22,956 nucleotides of DNA, from contig CARDPF010000008.1 in assembly GCA_948960675.1 (NCBI GenBank), positions 1 to 22,956 of the forward strand. Reading direction: 5' to 3'. The translations under genes and the position numbers were made by a program. Of the stretch, positions 7,557-15,751 are shown piece by piece; position 1 is the stretch's first letter; each line of letters starts with the position of its first letter. This DNA is from an uncultured Eisenbergiella sp. (GTDB lineage Bacteria; Bacillota; Clostridia; Lachnospirales; Lachnospiraceae). The notes below the pieces were generated by a model. The model had not been told where the DNA came from. It made no database searches and saw only the letters and a list, made by a program, of their open reading frames with translations.

Positions 7557-10500
7557 ATGGGTCAGGGACAGGAGGGTAAAACCGGGGGTATTTCGAGGGA
7601 GGCAGAAGAGGCGTATCTGGGGAAAACACTTGCCGTTGTACGCGACAATGTGGAAAACTATGGCAGGGAAGTGGCGCGGATGAAAGAGGATATCGACGAA
7701 ATGCTGGAGCATTTCCACGATGACAATCCGGAGGTCATCAATCTGCTGGAGAATACCATCACCCTGCACGATCACATGAAACGGGCGCTGGAGCGGAATG
7801 AAAAAGCCATGAAAAAGCCCTATTTCGGCAGAATCGTGTTTTATGACGAATCAATCGGTAAGGAGGAATCCCTTTATATCGGAAGGGGCGGTATCGCAAA
7901 GGATACCACACACTGGATGGTAGTGGACTGGCGGGCGCCGGTGGCAAATGCTTATTATGAGAACGGGCTTGGCAAATGCAGCTATCCTGCCCCGGGAAAC
8001 AAGCGGATTCCCATAGATTTGAAGCTGAAACGGACTTATGAGATAGAAGACGGGAAGCTGCAGGAATATTTTGACACGGAAGTGATTGCCAATGACGATC
8101 TGCTGACCAAGTATCTGGCCAAAAACAAGCAGGCGGTATTGGGGGAAATTATCGCTACCATTCAAAAGGAGCAAAATGACATCATCCGCAAATCCCCTTA
8201 TCACAATGTGATTGTGCAGGGGGTCGCGGGCTCGGGGAAAACCACCGTGGCCATGCACCGTATTTCCTTTATTTTATACAATTACCAGGAACGTTTTAAG
8301 CCGGATGATTTTTACATTGTGGGAAGCAACCGGATTCTGCTGGATTACATCACGGGCGTGCTGCCGGATTTGGATGTGTACGGCATCCGCCAGATGACGA
8401 TGGAGCAGTTGTTTGTGCGGCTTTTGTATGAGGACTGGGATGATAAAAAATACCGGATTTTAAGCGCAGACAAGATGAAAAGGCGGGGGAGCGTCAAGGG
8501 GACGCTTGCATGGTACGGGGATTTGGAGGAGTTTTGCAGAAAGCTGGAATGGGAGACGATTCCGAGGGAGTCGGTGTATTTAAACCCCAGACAGTTTGTG
8601 GAAGGGTGCAGGGACGGAAAAACCGGTGTGTTCGACGAAACGGTGGGGAAGGAGGTACTTGCACAGGATCTGATTGAAATTGTGCCCCGGGAGGCGGTGG
8701 AGCGCTATATTGTACAAAATCCTACCGTATCCGTGCAGAGTAAGATCGACATGCTCAACGAGCGCCTGATTACCAAATTGAAGGATGAATTTTTGGGAAA
8801 GGGGGTGAAGTATACGGCCAGCGAAAAGAAAGCAATATTGCGGGCTTACCGGGGCCGGTATGGCGCGAGAACATGGAAAAAGTCCATTTTTAAGCTGTAC
8901 AGGGAATTTTTGGAGGGGCAGCGGGCCAGGGGGCTGGATGCAGACGCCATGGAAAACCAATTTGACGTGTATGATTTGGCGGCGCTGGCTTTCTTGTATA
9001 AACGGGTCAAGGAGACGGAGGTGATCAGCGAGGCGCACCATGTGGTTATAGATGAAGCGCAGGATTTCGGCATGATGGCATACAGCGTGCTAAAGTACTG
9101 TATCAAGGATTGCACCTATACGGTGATGGGCGACGTTTCCCAGAATATACATTTCGGCTATGGCTTAAATGATTGGGAACAACTCAAAGCATTGATGCTG
9201 TCCGACGAGATGGATAGCTTTGGCGTCCTGAAAAAAAGCTACCGCAATACGGTTGAAATTTCCGAGTTTGCCACAAACATTTTGCATCATGGACGTTTTT
9301 CTTCTTATCCGGTGGAGCCGATTATCCGGCATGGGGAAGATGTCTACGTGGGGGAAAAGAAAAACCGCATAGAGTTGATCCGGGCAGCGGCGGCGGTTTG
9401 CAAGGGGTGGCAGGAAAAAGGCCTGGATACCATAGCGGTGGTCTGCCGCGACCGGGAAGGGGCATCGCGGGCGGCAGGGGAACTGGGAAGGTATATTGGG
9501 GTCCGGGAGAGCAATCTGGAGACGGCGGTTTTTGGCAGCGGCGTGATGGTGCTTCCGGTGGAATATACCAAAGGGCTGGAGTTTGACGCGGTGTTGATTT
9601 TGGATCCTGACAGGGAAGAATATCCGGTGGACGACGGGCATGCAAAACTTTTGTATGTGGCGGCGACCCGCGCCCTCCACGAATTGTGCATTCTCCATAC
9701 GGGCCATCTGACGGGACTGGTGGCAGATCCGCTGCCACAGGAAAAGGAGGGGGAGCCGCACGGGGAACGTGTGCCCAAGCCCCAAGGCAACGGAAGCGCA
9801 GAAACCGTTTTGCCGGCAAAAACAGATCGTCAGGTACTGCCCCGTAAAAGAATTTCCATCGTGCGCAATGCCGCAGCAGCCTCCAAACCTGCGGGGGACA
9901 AAGCGCAAAAATCCCGGAAAGGGGAGCGGGAAGAAAGGGATTTGGACATAAGGCCGGCCCAAAAGTGCACGATACCCACAAATGCAAACGGGATACAGGG
10001 CATAGCACAGGACGGAAAGGAAAACGGATGGGGACAAAAGGGGAGGACTGCACCGGTGGGCATCCTTTTCGGCGATATGCCCGCTACGGAAAAACTGCGC
10101 GTTGCCGGACATGCCAAAATTGATCTCGCCGTAAAATGGGTAAGCAGACAGGAGGACGGCCTTTATCTGCAAAGCCGTTATGGGGTTTTGCGTCTTTGCC
10201 CGGTGGGAAGCGCCATCGTCCGCGTGACCTTTGCCCGGGGGCAGGAGATTGGGGGAGGCGCACACCAAGACATTGCGGTGCGGCGAACCGACAAAATGTG
10301 GATGTATAAAGACGCGGGCGGCGCTGTGGAACTTTTGACGGATGAACTTTGTCTGCGGGTGGACAAGGCTACCGGGGCGGTTCGTTATCTGACAAGGGAT
10401 AAAAAGCTTTTGCTGGCAGAACGCGGCAGGGAACCCAGGCAGATCGAAGGTATACCGGGCAAAAGGAGCCGGATGTGGAATTTTTGGGATTGGCAGAAGG

Positions 10501-10787
10501 ATGAAGTGTTGTATGCACTTGGGGGAAAAGACGCAAAGGGAATGAAGCTTAGGGGTACTGCGCGGTATATTTCCGACAGCCGGACGGGGGAACTGCCTTT
10601 TGTTTTGTCGGATAAGGGGTATGGCATTTTGCTGGCTGTGGACGGGCCGGTGATATCCTGTGACCTTTCGGCCTATGGCTCTTACTTTTGCATGGAGAAC
10701 GGGACGCAGATGGATTTTTATTTCATAACCGGAAAGCAGCAGACGACGATCCTGCATGCATACGCATACCTGTGCGGAAAGCTGTAG
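7557..10787 (+). CDS. helD: HelD-like RNA polymerase-associated helicase fused to a GH31 N-domain-like module
   Basis: A 1076-residue protein. Residues 1-720 are a UvrD/Rep-like superfamily 1 ATPase of the HelD type: a long charged N-terminal coiled coil, Walker A GVAGSGKTT (222-230), Walker B VVIDEAQDF (496-504), GDVSQN (525-530), SYRNT (561-565), TKGLEFDAV (671-679) and VAATRALHEL (701-710). HelD proteins such as the roughly 770-residue B. subtilis form release stalled RNA polymerase. Residues 726-834 are a low-complexity K/E/G/P-rich linker. From about residue 835 the chain resembles the N-terminal galactose-mutarotase-like domain of GH31 enzymes (LRLCPVGSAIVRVTFARG; VLYALGG...LRGTARY; ELPFVLSDKGYGILL; MDFYFITGK...ILHAYAYLCGK), stopping where a GH31 barrel would begin. 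No catalytic barrel or acid residues are present. The reading frame is continuous with no sign of a frameshift. Start: GGGGAG five bases before ATG. The helicase assignment is firm; the GH31-like module is a strong similarity by eye; its role is unknown. Confidence 0.9.
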   Translation: MGQGQEGKTGGISREAEEAYLGKTLAVVRDNVENYGREVARMKEDIDEMLEHFHDDNPEVINLLENTITLHDHMKRALERNEKAMKKPYFGRIVFYDESIGKEESLYIGRGGIAKDTTHWMVVDWRAPVANAYYENGLGKCSYPAPGNKRIPIDLKLKRTYEIEDGKLQEYFDTEVIANDDLLTKYLAKNKQAVLGEIIATIQKEQNDIIRKSPYHNVIVQGVAGSGKTTVAMHRISFILYNYQERFKPDDFYIVGSNRILLDYITGVLPDLDVYGIRQMTMEQLFVRLLYEDWDDKKYRILSADKMKRRGSVKGTLAWYGDLEEFCRKLEWETIPRESVYLNPRQFVEGCRDGKTGVFDETVGKEVLAQDLIEIVPREAVERYIVQNPTVSVQSKIDMLNERLITKLKDEFLGKGVKYTASEKKAILRAYRGRYGARTWKKSIFKLYREFLEGQRARGLDADAMENQFDVYDLAALAFLYKRVKETEVISEAHHVVIDEAQDFGMMAYSVLKYCIKDCTYTVMGDVSQNIHFGYGLNDWEQLKALMLSDEMDSFGVLKKSYRNTVEISEFATNILHHGRFSSYPVEPIIRHGEDVYVGEKKNRIELIRAAAAVCKGWQEKGLDTIAVVCRDREGASRAAGELGRYIGVRESNLETAVFGSGVMVLPVEYTKGLEFDAVLILDPDREEYPVDDGHAKLLYVAATRALHELCILHTGHLTGLVADPLPQEKEGEPHGERVPKPQGNGSAETVLPAKTDRQVLPRKRISIVRNAAAASKPAGDKAQKSRKGEREERDLDIRPAQKCTIPTNANGIQGIAQDGKENGWGQKGRTAPVGILFGDMPATEKLRVAGHAKIDLAVKWVSRQEDGLYLQSRYGVLRLCPVGSAIVRVTFARGQEIGGGAHQDIAVRRTDKMWMYKDAGGAVELLTDELCLRVDKATGAVRYLTRDKKLLLAERGREPRQIEGIPGKRSRMWNFWDWQKDEVLYALGGKDAKGMKLRGTARYISDSRTGELPFVLSDKGYGILLAVDGPVISCDLSAYGSYFCMENGTQMDFYFITGKQQTTILHAYAYLCGKL

Positions 10788-10821
10788 GGGTAACAGTGCA
10801 GCTTTTTGCAGGCCGGACACC

Positions 10822-10839
10822 CCTGCCGCAGGTTTTTTT
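10822..10839 (+). terminator. Weak terminator-like element after helD
   Basis: CCTG-CCG-CAGG followed directly by seven T. The T-run is good but the stem is only 4 bp, so termination is uncertain. It lies 35 bases after the helD stop and before a strong promoter. Confidence 0.3.
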
Positions 10840-10869
10840 GCCTGTTAATATGGACGGGAAATCACAGGC

Positions 10870-10897
10870 TTGTAATTTGGAGTCTTTTTGGTATAAT
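10870..10897 (+). promoter_or_regulatory. Strong sigma-A-type promoter for the symporter gene
   Basis: TTGTAA (10870-10875), 16 bases, then TATAAT (10892-10897). The -10 is a perfect consensus and is extended by TG at 10889-10890. Transcription would start near 10904. A small hairpin CCTGCC-gcttt-GGCAGG (10912-10928) then falls at the very 5' end of the mRNA. Confidence 0.7.
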
Positions 10898-10979
10898 AAA
10901 GCAAAACAAGGCCTGCCGCTTTGGCAGGTTGCGATGGGAATACGGGTTGCCAATATGGGAAAGGAAGAGGAAAGCAAAG

Positions 10980-12335
10980 GTGGAGAGGGAGAAGTTAGGG
11001 TCACGGATGGGATTTATTTTGTTGTCCGCAGGGTGTGCGATCGGCATCGGTAACGTGTGGAGGTTTCCTTATATCGCAGGCATGTACGGCGGCGGAATTT
11101 TTGTGCTGTTTTATCTGCTGTTTTTGGTGGTCATGGGCATTCCCGTCATGACGATGGAATTTGCGGTGGGGCGGGCCAGCAGGAAAAGCATTATCAAAAG
11201 TTATACGGAATTGGAAAAGCCGGGCCAGAAATGGCACTTACACGGATACCTGGGAATGGCGGGCAATTATCTTTTGATGATGTTTTACACCACGGTGGCA
11301 GGTTGGATGCTGTATTATTTTTACCAGATGCTCACGGGTAAATTTGCGGGAAAAAATACCGAGCAGGTTGCCGGAATGTTTGGGGATATGCTGGCCAGCC
11401 CGCTGGTCATGGCATGCGCCATGGCGGTTATTGTGGTTGCCGGGATTTTGGTATGCTCCGCAGGACTGCAAAAGGGGGTGGAGCGGATTACCAAGGTGAT
11501 GATGGGGCTGCTTCTTGTGATTATCGTGATTTTGGCAGTACATAGCATTATGCTGGAAGGCGGAACGGAGGGCTTGAAATTTTACCTGCTCCCGGATCTG
11601 GAAAGGGTGCAGAAAGCCGGGATCGGACAGACCGTGACGGCGGCCATGAATCAGGCGTTTTTTACCTTGAGTCTGGGAATCGGTGCCATGGCCATATTCG
11701 GCAGCTATATTGACAAAAAGAGGACGCTTTTGGGGGAATCGGTGCACATTGCCGTTTTGGACACGGTTGTGGCTTTTGTCTCCGGGCTGATCATTTTTCC
11801 GGCCTGTTTTGCTTTCGGCATTAATCCGGACAGCGGGCCGACGCTGATTTTTATTACGCTGCCCAACGTTTTTAACAGTATGGCAGGGGGCAGGATATGG
11901 GGCACTTTATTTTTTGTCTTTATGACCTTTGCAGCCTTTTCAACGATTCTGGCCGTGTTTGAAAATATCATTTCCTGCTGTATGGATCTGTTCCACTGGA
12001 ACCGGAAAAAGGCGTGCAGGGTGAATCTGGCGGTACTTCTTGTGCTGTCGCTGCCCTGTGTATTTGGATATAATATCTGGTCTGCCTTCCAGCCCCTGGG
12101 GGAGGGCAGTACAGTTTTGGATTTGGAGGATTTTCTGGTCAGCAACCTGCTGCTGCCCATCGGTTCCCTCTGCTATCTTTTGTTTTGCGTAACACGGTTT
12201 GGCTGGGGTTTTGACAATTACTTAAAAGAAGCCAATACGGGAGATGGACTCAAAATTCCCAAGTGGATCCGCCCTTATGTGGTTTTCATATTGCCTGTAT
12301 TGATTCTCATTTTGGTTATACAAGGGCTTTTGTGA
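10980..12335 (+). CDS. Sodium:neurotransmitter symporter (NSS) family transporter
   Basis: A polytopic membrane protein of 451 residues from the chosen start, similar in length to bacterial NSS members such as LeuT and MhsT, which take up amino acids or related solutes with Na+. The first helix has the family signature GFILLSAGCAIGIGNVWRFPY, with the unwound GIGN and RFPY, followed by GGG and EFAVGRAS. Multiple further hydrophobic helices run to the C-terminus (FILPVLILILVIQGLL). The start is chosen as GTG at 10980 (giving MEREKLGSRMGF), with GAGG nine bases upstream. This leaves the usual short cytosolic tail; the longer open frame from 10806 would add about 58 atypical residues and would begin upstream of the strong promoter. 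It seems to be transcribed alone, from its own promoter to a long hairpin. The transported solute cannot be inferred. Confidence 0.92.
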   Translation: MEREKLGSRMGFILLSAGCAIGIGNVWRFPYIAGMYGGGIFVLFYLLFLVVMGIPVMTMEFAVGRASRKSIIKSYTELEKPGQKWHLHGYLGMAGNYLLMMFYTTVAGWMLYYFYQMLTGKFAGKNTEQVAGMFGDMLASPLVMACAMAVIVVAGILVCSAGLQKGVERITKVMMGLLLVIIVILAVHSIMLEGGTEGLKFYLLPDLERVQKAGIGQTVTAAMNQAFFTLSLGIGAMAIFGSYIDKKRTLLGESVHIAVLDTVVAFVSGLIIFPACFAFGINPDSGPTLIFITLPNVFNSMAGGRIWGTLFFVFMTFAAFSTILAVFENIISCCMDLFHWNRKKACRVNLAVLLVLSLPCVFGYNIWSAFQPLGEGSTVLDLEDFLVSNLLLPIGSLCYLLFCVTRFGWGFDNYLKEANTGDGLKIPKWIRPYVVFILPVLILILVIQGLL

Positions 12336-12351
12336 GGGGAAAAAGTTCCCC
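12336..12351 (+). repeat. Small hairpin directly after the symporter stop codon
   Basis: GGGGAA-aaag-TTCCCC, a perfect 6-bp stem starting on the base after the TGA. It abuts the much larger hairpin that follows. Confidence 0.5.
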
Positions 12352-12430
12352 AAACGCCGTTTTCATTGCGGCCATAAAACGCGGACTGTTTAACACAGGC
12401 GTTTTATGGCCGCAAAGGAAACGGCGTTTT
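12352..12430. terminator. Very long hairpin between symporter and IclR genes
   Basis: The outer arms AAACGCCGTTT (12352-12362) and AAACGGCGTTT (12419-12429) pair perfectly over 11 bp. After a symmetric 4x4 internal loop, the 16-bp inner arms 12367-12382 and 12399-12414 (starting TGCGGCCATAAAACGC) also pair perfectly. A further CTGT/ACAG stem can form in the tip. The end runs into TTTT, and the convergent arrangement suits a bidirectional terminator. It is much longer than a normal intrinsic terminator and could be a palindromic mobile or repeat element. Confidence 0.75.
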
Positions 12431-12554
12431 GCATGTAGACGTGCGCAAGAAACAGCCTGTCCGGTAAGGCTGCTGTCCTGCTGCCGCATTCCCGCCGTTG
12501 CGCCTACCGGCATGCCCGCCCAGAGCCTGCGCTTCCATGACGTTCGCCGTCCTC

Positions 12555-13343
12555 CTATTGGATCCCCCAGCCCAGCTGCGTAGAGATCTGCTGTGTCATC
12601 TGCCGCATGTAGGGTTCCCATTTGGCGGCAAAGGCATCCGTAATGCGGATGGCGGGGCCGGTAACGCTGATACCGGCAATCACTTTTTGGGTATAATCAT
12701 AGACGGGGAAGGCGATACAGCGCGCCCCGATCTCACATTCTTCATTATCTACGGCAAATCCTTTCTGCCGGACTTCATTTAATTCATAAAGCAGGGCTTC
12801 CTTGGTGGTCAGGGTGTAGGGGGTAAATTTTTGCAGACCCCGTTCCCGGATCAGGTCATCCAGCTGCGTTTCGGAATAGTTGAGCAAAAGCAGCTTGCCG
12901 ATGCCGGTACAATGCAACGGCGCGATGTTGCCGATGCGCTGCATGGCTTTGACGATCTGGGACGGCCCCTCCTTGACATCCACATAGACTACCTGCGCAT
13001 TTTGTTCCACTGCCAGACAGACGGATTCGCGCAGGGTTTCGGATATTTTCTTTAAGTAGGGGGATACAATATGGGGAAGCTGTTTCCCTTCGTTCACCTT
13101 GTGGCCGAGGGCTACAATTTTGTAGGTGAGATAATATTTGGAAGTATCCACCTCCTGCGCCACGTAGCCGGTGGCGGCAAGGGTCGTTAAAAAGCGCAGG
13201 GTGGTGCTGTTGTTCATACCCATTGCCTGGGCGATGTCCATCAGCCGCAGGGGCTCGCCCTGCCCCGCAAGGTACTCCAGAATGTGCAGTACCTTTTCGG
13301 CGGACTGGTTTTTGGCGGTCTTAGATTCGTTTTCGTGATTCAT
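12555..13343 (-). CDS. IclR-family transcriptional regulator
   Basis: A 262-residue IclR-type regulator, the normal family length. The N-terminal winged helix-turn-helix is at about 16-80 (EKVLHILEYLAGQGEPLRLMDIAQAMGMNNSTTLRFLTTL...GYV). The effector-binding GAF-like domain follows, with the family signatures LHCTGIGKLLL (143-153) and DNEECEIGARCIAFPV (199-214). IclR proteins bind DNA as dimers or tetramers and respond to small organic acids or aromatic compounds, often controlling a divergent catabolic operon. Here it is divergent from the dehydrogenase/dehydratase/lyase/transport cluster, so it is the likely regulator of that cluster. The ATG at 13343 has AGGAG about ten bases upstream. The between-gene region carries several inverted repeats suited to it. 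The ligand is not known; a sugar acid or keto-acid intermediate is a reasonable guess. Confidence 0.95.
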   Translation of the reverse strand: MNHENESKTAKNQSAEKVLHILEYLAGQGEPLRLMDIAQAMGMNNSTTLRFLTTLAATGYVAQEVDTSKYYLTYKIVALGHKVNEGKQLPHIVSPYLKKISETLRESVCLAVEQNAQVVYVDVKEGPSQIVKAMQRIGNIAPLHCTGIGKLLLLNYSETQLDDLIRERGLQKFTPYTLTTKEALLYELNEVRQKGFAVDNEECEIGARCIAFPVYDYTQKVIAGISVTGPAIRITDAFAAKWEPYMRQMTQQISTQLGWGIQ

Positions 13344-13509
13344 GATGTAGCTTCTCCTTTTCGGCGGGCGCGCCGGTTATAGTGTGGTGGGACATTTGTC
13401 AAATGGCGGCTGCCTTTCTTTTCTTTCGATTTTAAATATTGAAATCATAGTAGCATAAATAAAATAAATAATCCAGTAGTTTGTGTAAAATTGTCATAAT
13501 TTATAGAAA

Positions 13510-13538
13510 TTGGTTGAAATTAACTATTGATTTATAAT
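13510..13538 (+). promoter_or_regulatory. Candidate promoter of the catabolic operon
   Basis: TTGGTT (13510-13515), 17 bases, TATAAT (13533-13538). A second option is TTGATT (13527-13532), 17 bases, TAGTAT (13550-13555). The TGAAATTA-N12-TAATTTCA dyad overlaps the first promoter's spacer and -10, so a bound protein would block polymerase. Confidence 0.5.
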
Positions 13539-13582
13539 TTCACATATGGTAGTATATATTCAAGTTTTGAAAAATAAAATCA

Positions 13583-13601
13583 AATTTCAAATAATGAAAT
13601 T
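13583..13601. promoter_or_regulatory. Candidate operator just upstream of the dehydrogenase ribosome binding site
   Basis: AATTTCA-aataa-TGAAATT is a perfect 7-bp inverted repeat. It ends three bases before AAGGAGG (13605-13611) of the dehydrogenase gene, downstream of the candidate promoters, where a bound repressor could act as a roadblock. Confidence 0.5.
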
Positions 13602-13616
13602 AAGAAGGAGGAAAAT

Positions 13617-14558
13617 ATGAAGATTGTTTTGCTGGAATCGCTGGCGGTGGGCGATGAAGTGCTGCAAGGCTATGTGCAGCCGTTGCTGGACGAGGGGCAC
13701 ACCTTTGCCGCTTATGAAAAGGATATGGATCCCAAAGTACAGATCGAGAGGGCGAAGGATGCGGATGTCATTATGCTGGCCAATATGCCGCTTTCCGGGG
13801 AAGTGGTCAATGCCTGTACAAACTTAAAATTCATTGACGTGGCTTTTACCGGGGTTGACCATATTGATTTGAGGAGTGCGCAGGCCAGACAGATAGCGGT
13901 GAGCAATGCCTCCGGATATTCCAATGAATCGGTGGCGGAACTGGTGATCGCAATGACCCTTTCCCTGCTGCGCAATGTCAGGCAGGTGGAAGCGCGGTGC
14001 CGCGCAGGGGAGACCAAAGAAGGGCTTGTGGGCTGCGAACTGATGGGGAAAAAGGTAGGCATTGTCGGTACGGGCGCCATCGGCAAAAGGGTCGCCGAAT
14101 TATTTCATTATTTTGGATGCGAGATCATCGCATATGATACGGTAAAAACGGACATTCCATATATTACATATCTGACTTTGGAAGAAGTGTTGAAAAACGC
14201 CGATATCGTCACATTGCATTGCCCTTTGACGGAGGGAACAAAAGGACTGATCAATGCGGAAAGACTGTCGCTGATGAAACAGGGGGCTTATCTGATCAAT
14301 GCAGCACGTGGGCCGATAGTGGATTCCGCTGCCCTGGCAGATGCGCTCAATGAAGGAAGGCTTTCGGGGGCGGGAGTGGACGTTTTTGAAACGGAGCCGC
14401 CGCTTGATACAAAACATCCCCTGCTGCGGGCGAAAAACTGTCTGGTTACGCCGCACATTGCGTTCGCCTCCAAGGAGTCCATGGTGCTGCGTGCCGAGAT
14501 TGTTTTCCGCAATTTGAGGGAGTGGATGAAGGGAAACCAGATCAATAAAATTTTGTGA
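13617..14558 (+). CDS. D-isomer-specific 2-hydroxyacid dehydrogenase
   Basis: A 313-residue NAD(P)H-dependent dehydrogenase that interconverts a 2-keto acid and a D-2-hydroxy acid. The Rossmann motif is VGIVGTGAIGKR (151-156 for GTGAIG), followed by D174 in IAYD, the position that usually binds the adenosine ribose and favours NAD. The catalytic residues of the family are present: R231 in NAARG, E260 in DVFETEP and H280 in TPHIA. The start has AAGGAGG five bases before ATG. It is the first gene of the cluster regulated by the divergent IclR protein, so it may reduce or oxidise an acid produced by the pathway (for instance glyoxylate, hydroxypyruvate or a sugar-derived keto acid). Its exact substrate cannot be told from sequence. 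Confidence 0.93.
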   Translation: MKIVLLESLAVGDEVLQGYVQPLLDEGHTFAAYEKDMDPKVQIERAKDADVIMLANMPLSGEVVNACTNLKFIDVAFTGVDHIDLRSAQARQIAVSNASGYSNESVAELVIAMTLSLLRNVRQVEARCRAGETKEGLVGCELMGKKVGIVGTGAIGKRVAELFHYFGCEIIAYDTVKTDIPYITYLTLEEVLKNADIVTLHCPLTEGTKGLINAERLSLMKQGAYLINAARGPIVDSAALADALNEGRLSGAGVDVFETEPPLDTKHPLLRAKNCLVTPHIAFASKESMVLRAEIVFRNLREWMKGNQINKIL

Positions 14559-14635
14559 GGCAACGAGGCCCAAAAGCCGTATACGAAAATTTTTGGACTG
14601 TACATTTGCGCCCGTAAAAGCGGGCAGGAAGGTTA

Positions 14636-15742
14636 ATGGGAATGAAAATTACAGGAGTGGAAACGATCGTTTTAAAAAAGCCTGTGGAATATCCGGTTTC
14701 GGATTCCCTGCACACTTATGACGTGGGAGGACATTTATTGACGAGAGTCCACACGGATGAGGGCGTGACAGGTACTGCCCTGACCTATTTCGGGAGAATC
14801 CATTCCGGCATGGAAACCGTGAAGCTGATCATCGACCGGGAACTGTCCGGCGTCATTCGGGGACAGGATCCGCATATGGTCCGCAAAATCAGGAACGATA
14901 TGTATGTGGCGACGGAATATTACGGGACGGTAGGGGTGGCAAATTTCGCCATTGCGGCAATTGATAATGCACTGTGGGACATTATCGGCAAGGCTGCAGG
15001 ACTGCCCACGGCCATGGTTTTGGGCGCAAGGCGCAAAGCCATTCCCGCGTACGCCATGGTCGGCTGGTACTATGGCGGCGGCATGAAAGAGTTTATCAAA
15101 CAGTGTGAGGACGCTGCGTCGGAAGGGTTTGGCGCTGTCAAACTGAAGGTAGGGCGGGACAGCCTTGAAAAGGACCGGGAGCGGATTTTGGCGATTCACA
15201 AAGCGCTGGGGGAAGAGTTTCGGGTTATGGTGGATGCAAACTGCATCTTTGATGAGGCGGAAGCACTGCGGCGGGGGCATGCATATGAGGAATTGGGTGT
15301 TTACTGGTTCGAGGAGCCGCTCCAGCCCTATATGCGGGATTCCCATGTGCGCCTGCGGGATAAACTGCGGATTCCCATCGCGGTTGGGGAAAACTATTAC
15401 ACCAGACATCAGTTTTATGATGTGATCCGTTCCGGGGGCGTAAATATCGTACAACCCGATAACCGGCGTGCCGGGGGTGTGACGGAGTGGATGGATATCG
15501 CAGCCATCTCTGAAGCGGCGGGCTGTAAACTGGCCAGCCACGGCGGCGGACCGGGCAATGTCAATGTGCTTTGCGCCATTGAAAATGCGATTTATATGGA
15601 AAGCGGGAGCCTTGAGAAGGAAAATGAAATGTTTGTCACGCCCCTGAAAATGGAGAACGGCTGTATTCCCATTCCGGATACGCCCGGGATGGGGACGGAT
15701 GTGGACGAGACCTACATTAAATTGTACCGGATGGATCGGTAG
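14636..15742 (+). CDS. Mandelate racemase/muconate lactonizing-type enzyme, probable sugar-acid dehydratase
   Basis: A 368-residue enolase-superfamily enzyme. The capping domain is at residues 1-125 and 340-368, and the barrel lies between. The active-site set is complete: KLK (K169, K171), metal ligands D200 (VDAN), E226 (WFEEP) and E252 (VGEN), and the dyad D275 (VQPDN) with H302 (ASHG). Having both the second Lys and the His-Asp dyad places it in the mandelate-racemase subgroup, which is rich in acid sugar dehydratases (galactonate, gluconate, rhamnonate and others). It therefore probably removes water from an aldonic acid to give a 2-keto-3-deoxy acid. AGGA lies six bases before ATG 14636; ATG 14642 (MKITGVET) is an equally plausible start. 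The next gene, a DapA-family lyase, begins nine bases after its stop, which fits the next step. Confidence 0.92.
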   Translation: MGMKITGVETIVLKKPVEYPVSDSLHTYDVGGHLLTRVHTDEGVTGTALTYFGRIHSGMETVKLIIDRELSGVIRGQDPHMVRKIRNDMYVATEYYGTVGVANFAIAAIDNALWDIIGKAAGLPTAMVLGARRKAIPAYAMVGWYYGGGMKEFIKQCEDAASEGFGAVKLKVGRDSLEKDRERILAIHKALGEEFRVMVDANCIFDEAEALRRGHAYEELGVYWFEEPLQPYMRDSHVRLRDKLRIPIAVGENYYTRHQFYDVIRSGGVNIVQPDNRRAGGVTEWMDIAAISEAAGCKLASHGGGPGNVNVLCAIENAIYMESGSLEKENEMFVTPLKMENGCIPIPDTPGMGTDVDETYIKLYRMDR

Positions 15743-15751
15743 GGAGGCGTT

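Larger units (their letters stand above)
13344..13616. promoter_or_regulatory. AT-rich divergent control region with several inverted repeats
   Basis: This 273-base region between the IclR gene and the dehydrogenase is sharply richer in A and T than its neighbours. It holds CATTTG-t-CAAATG (13393-13405), GATTT-N8-AAATC (about 13429-13446), TGAAATTA-N12-TAATTTCA (13515-13542) and AATTTCA-N5-TGAAATT (13583-13601). The recurring TGAAAT/ATTTCA half-site suggests binding by one regulator, presumably IclR. A possible IclR promoter on the minus strand is TTTACA-N17-TATTTT. Confidence 0.65.

Noticed and set aside
9165..10820. 551-codon open frame antisense to helD
   Set aside because: It mirrors the GC-rich helD gene, has no ribosome binding site and no recognisable domain, and its composition (Pro, Arg, His, Cys rich) is that of a shadow frame.
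10788..10860. A GRTPLPQVFLP stretch in another frame right after the helD stop, resembling the GH31 barrel-entry motif
   Set aside because: The likeness is a few residues, in a different frame, and is not followed by further GH31 sequence. It could be a decayed remnant but chance is as likely.
10806..10979. Longer N-terminus for the symporter from the upstream in-frame ATG-like start
   Set aside because: It would start upstream of a consensus promoter and add 58 residues unlike any symporter. GTG at 10980 gives a normal N-terminus.
10898..10979. Riboswitch in the symporter leader
   Set aside because: The leader is under 80 bases with only one small hairpin and no conserved riboswitch core that I recognise.
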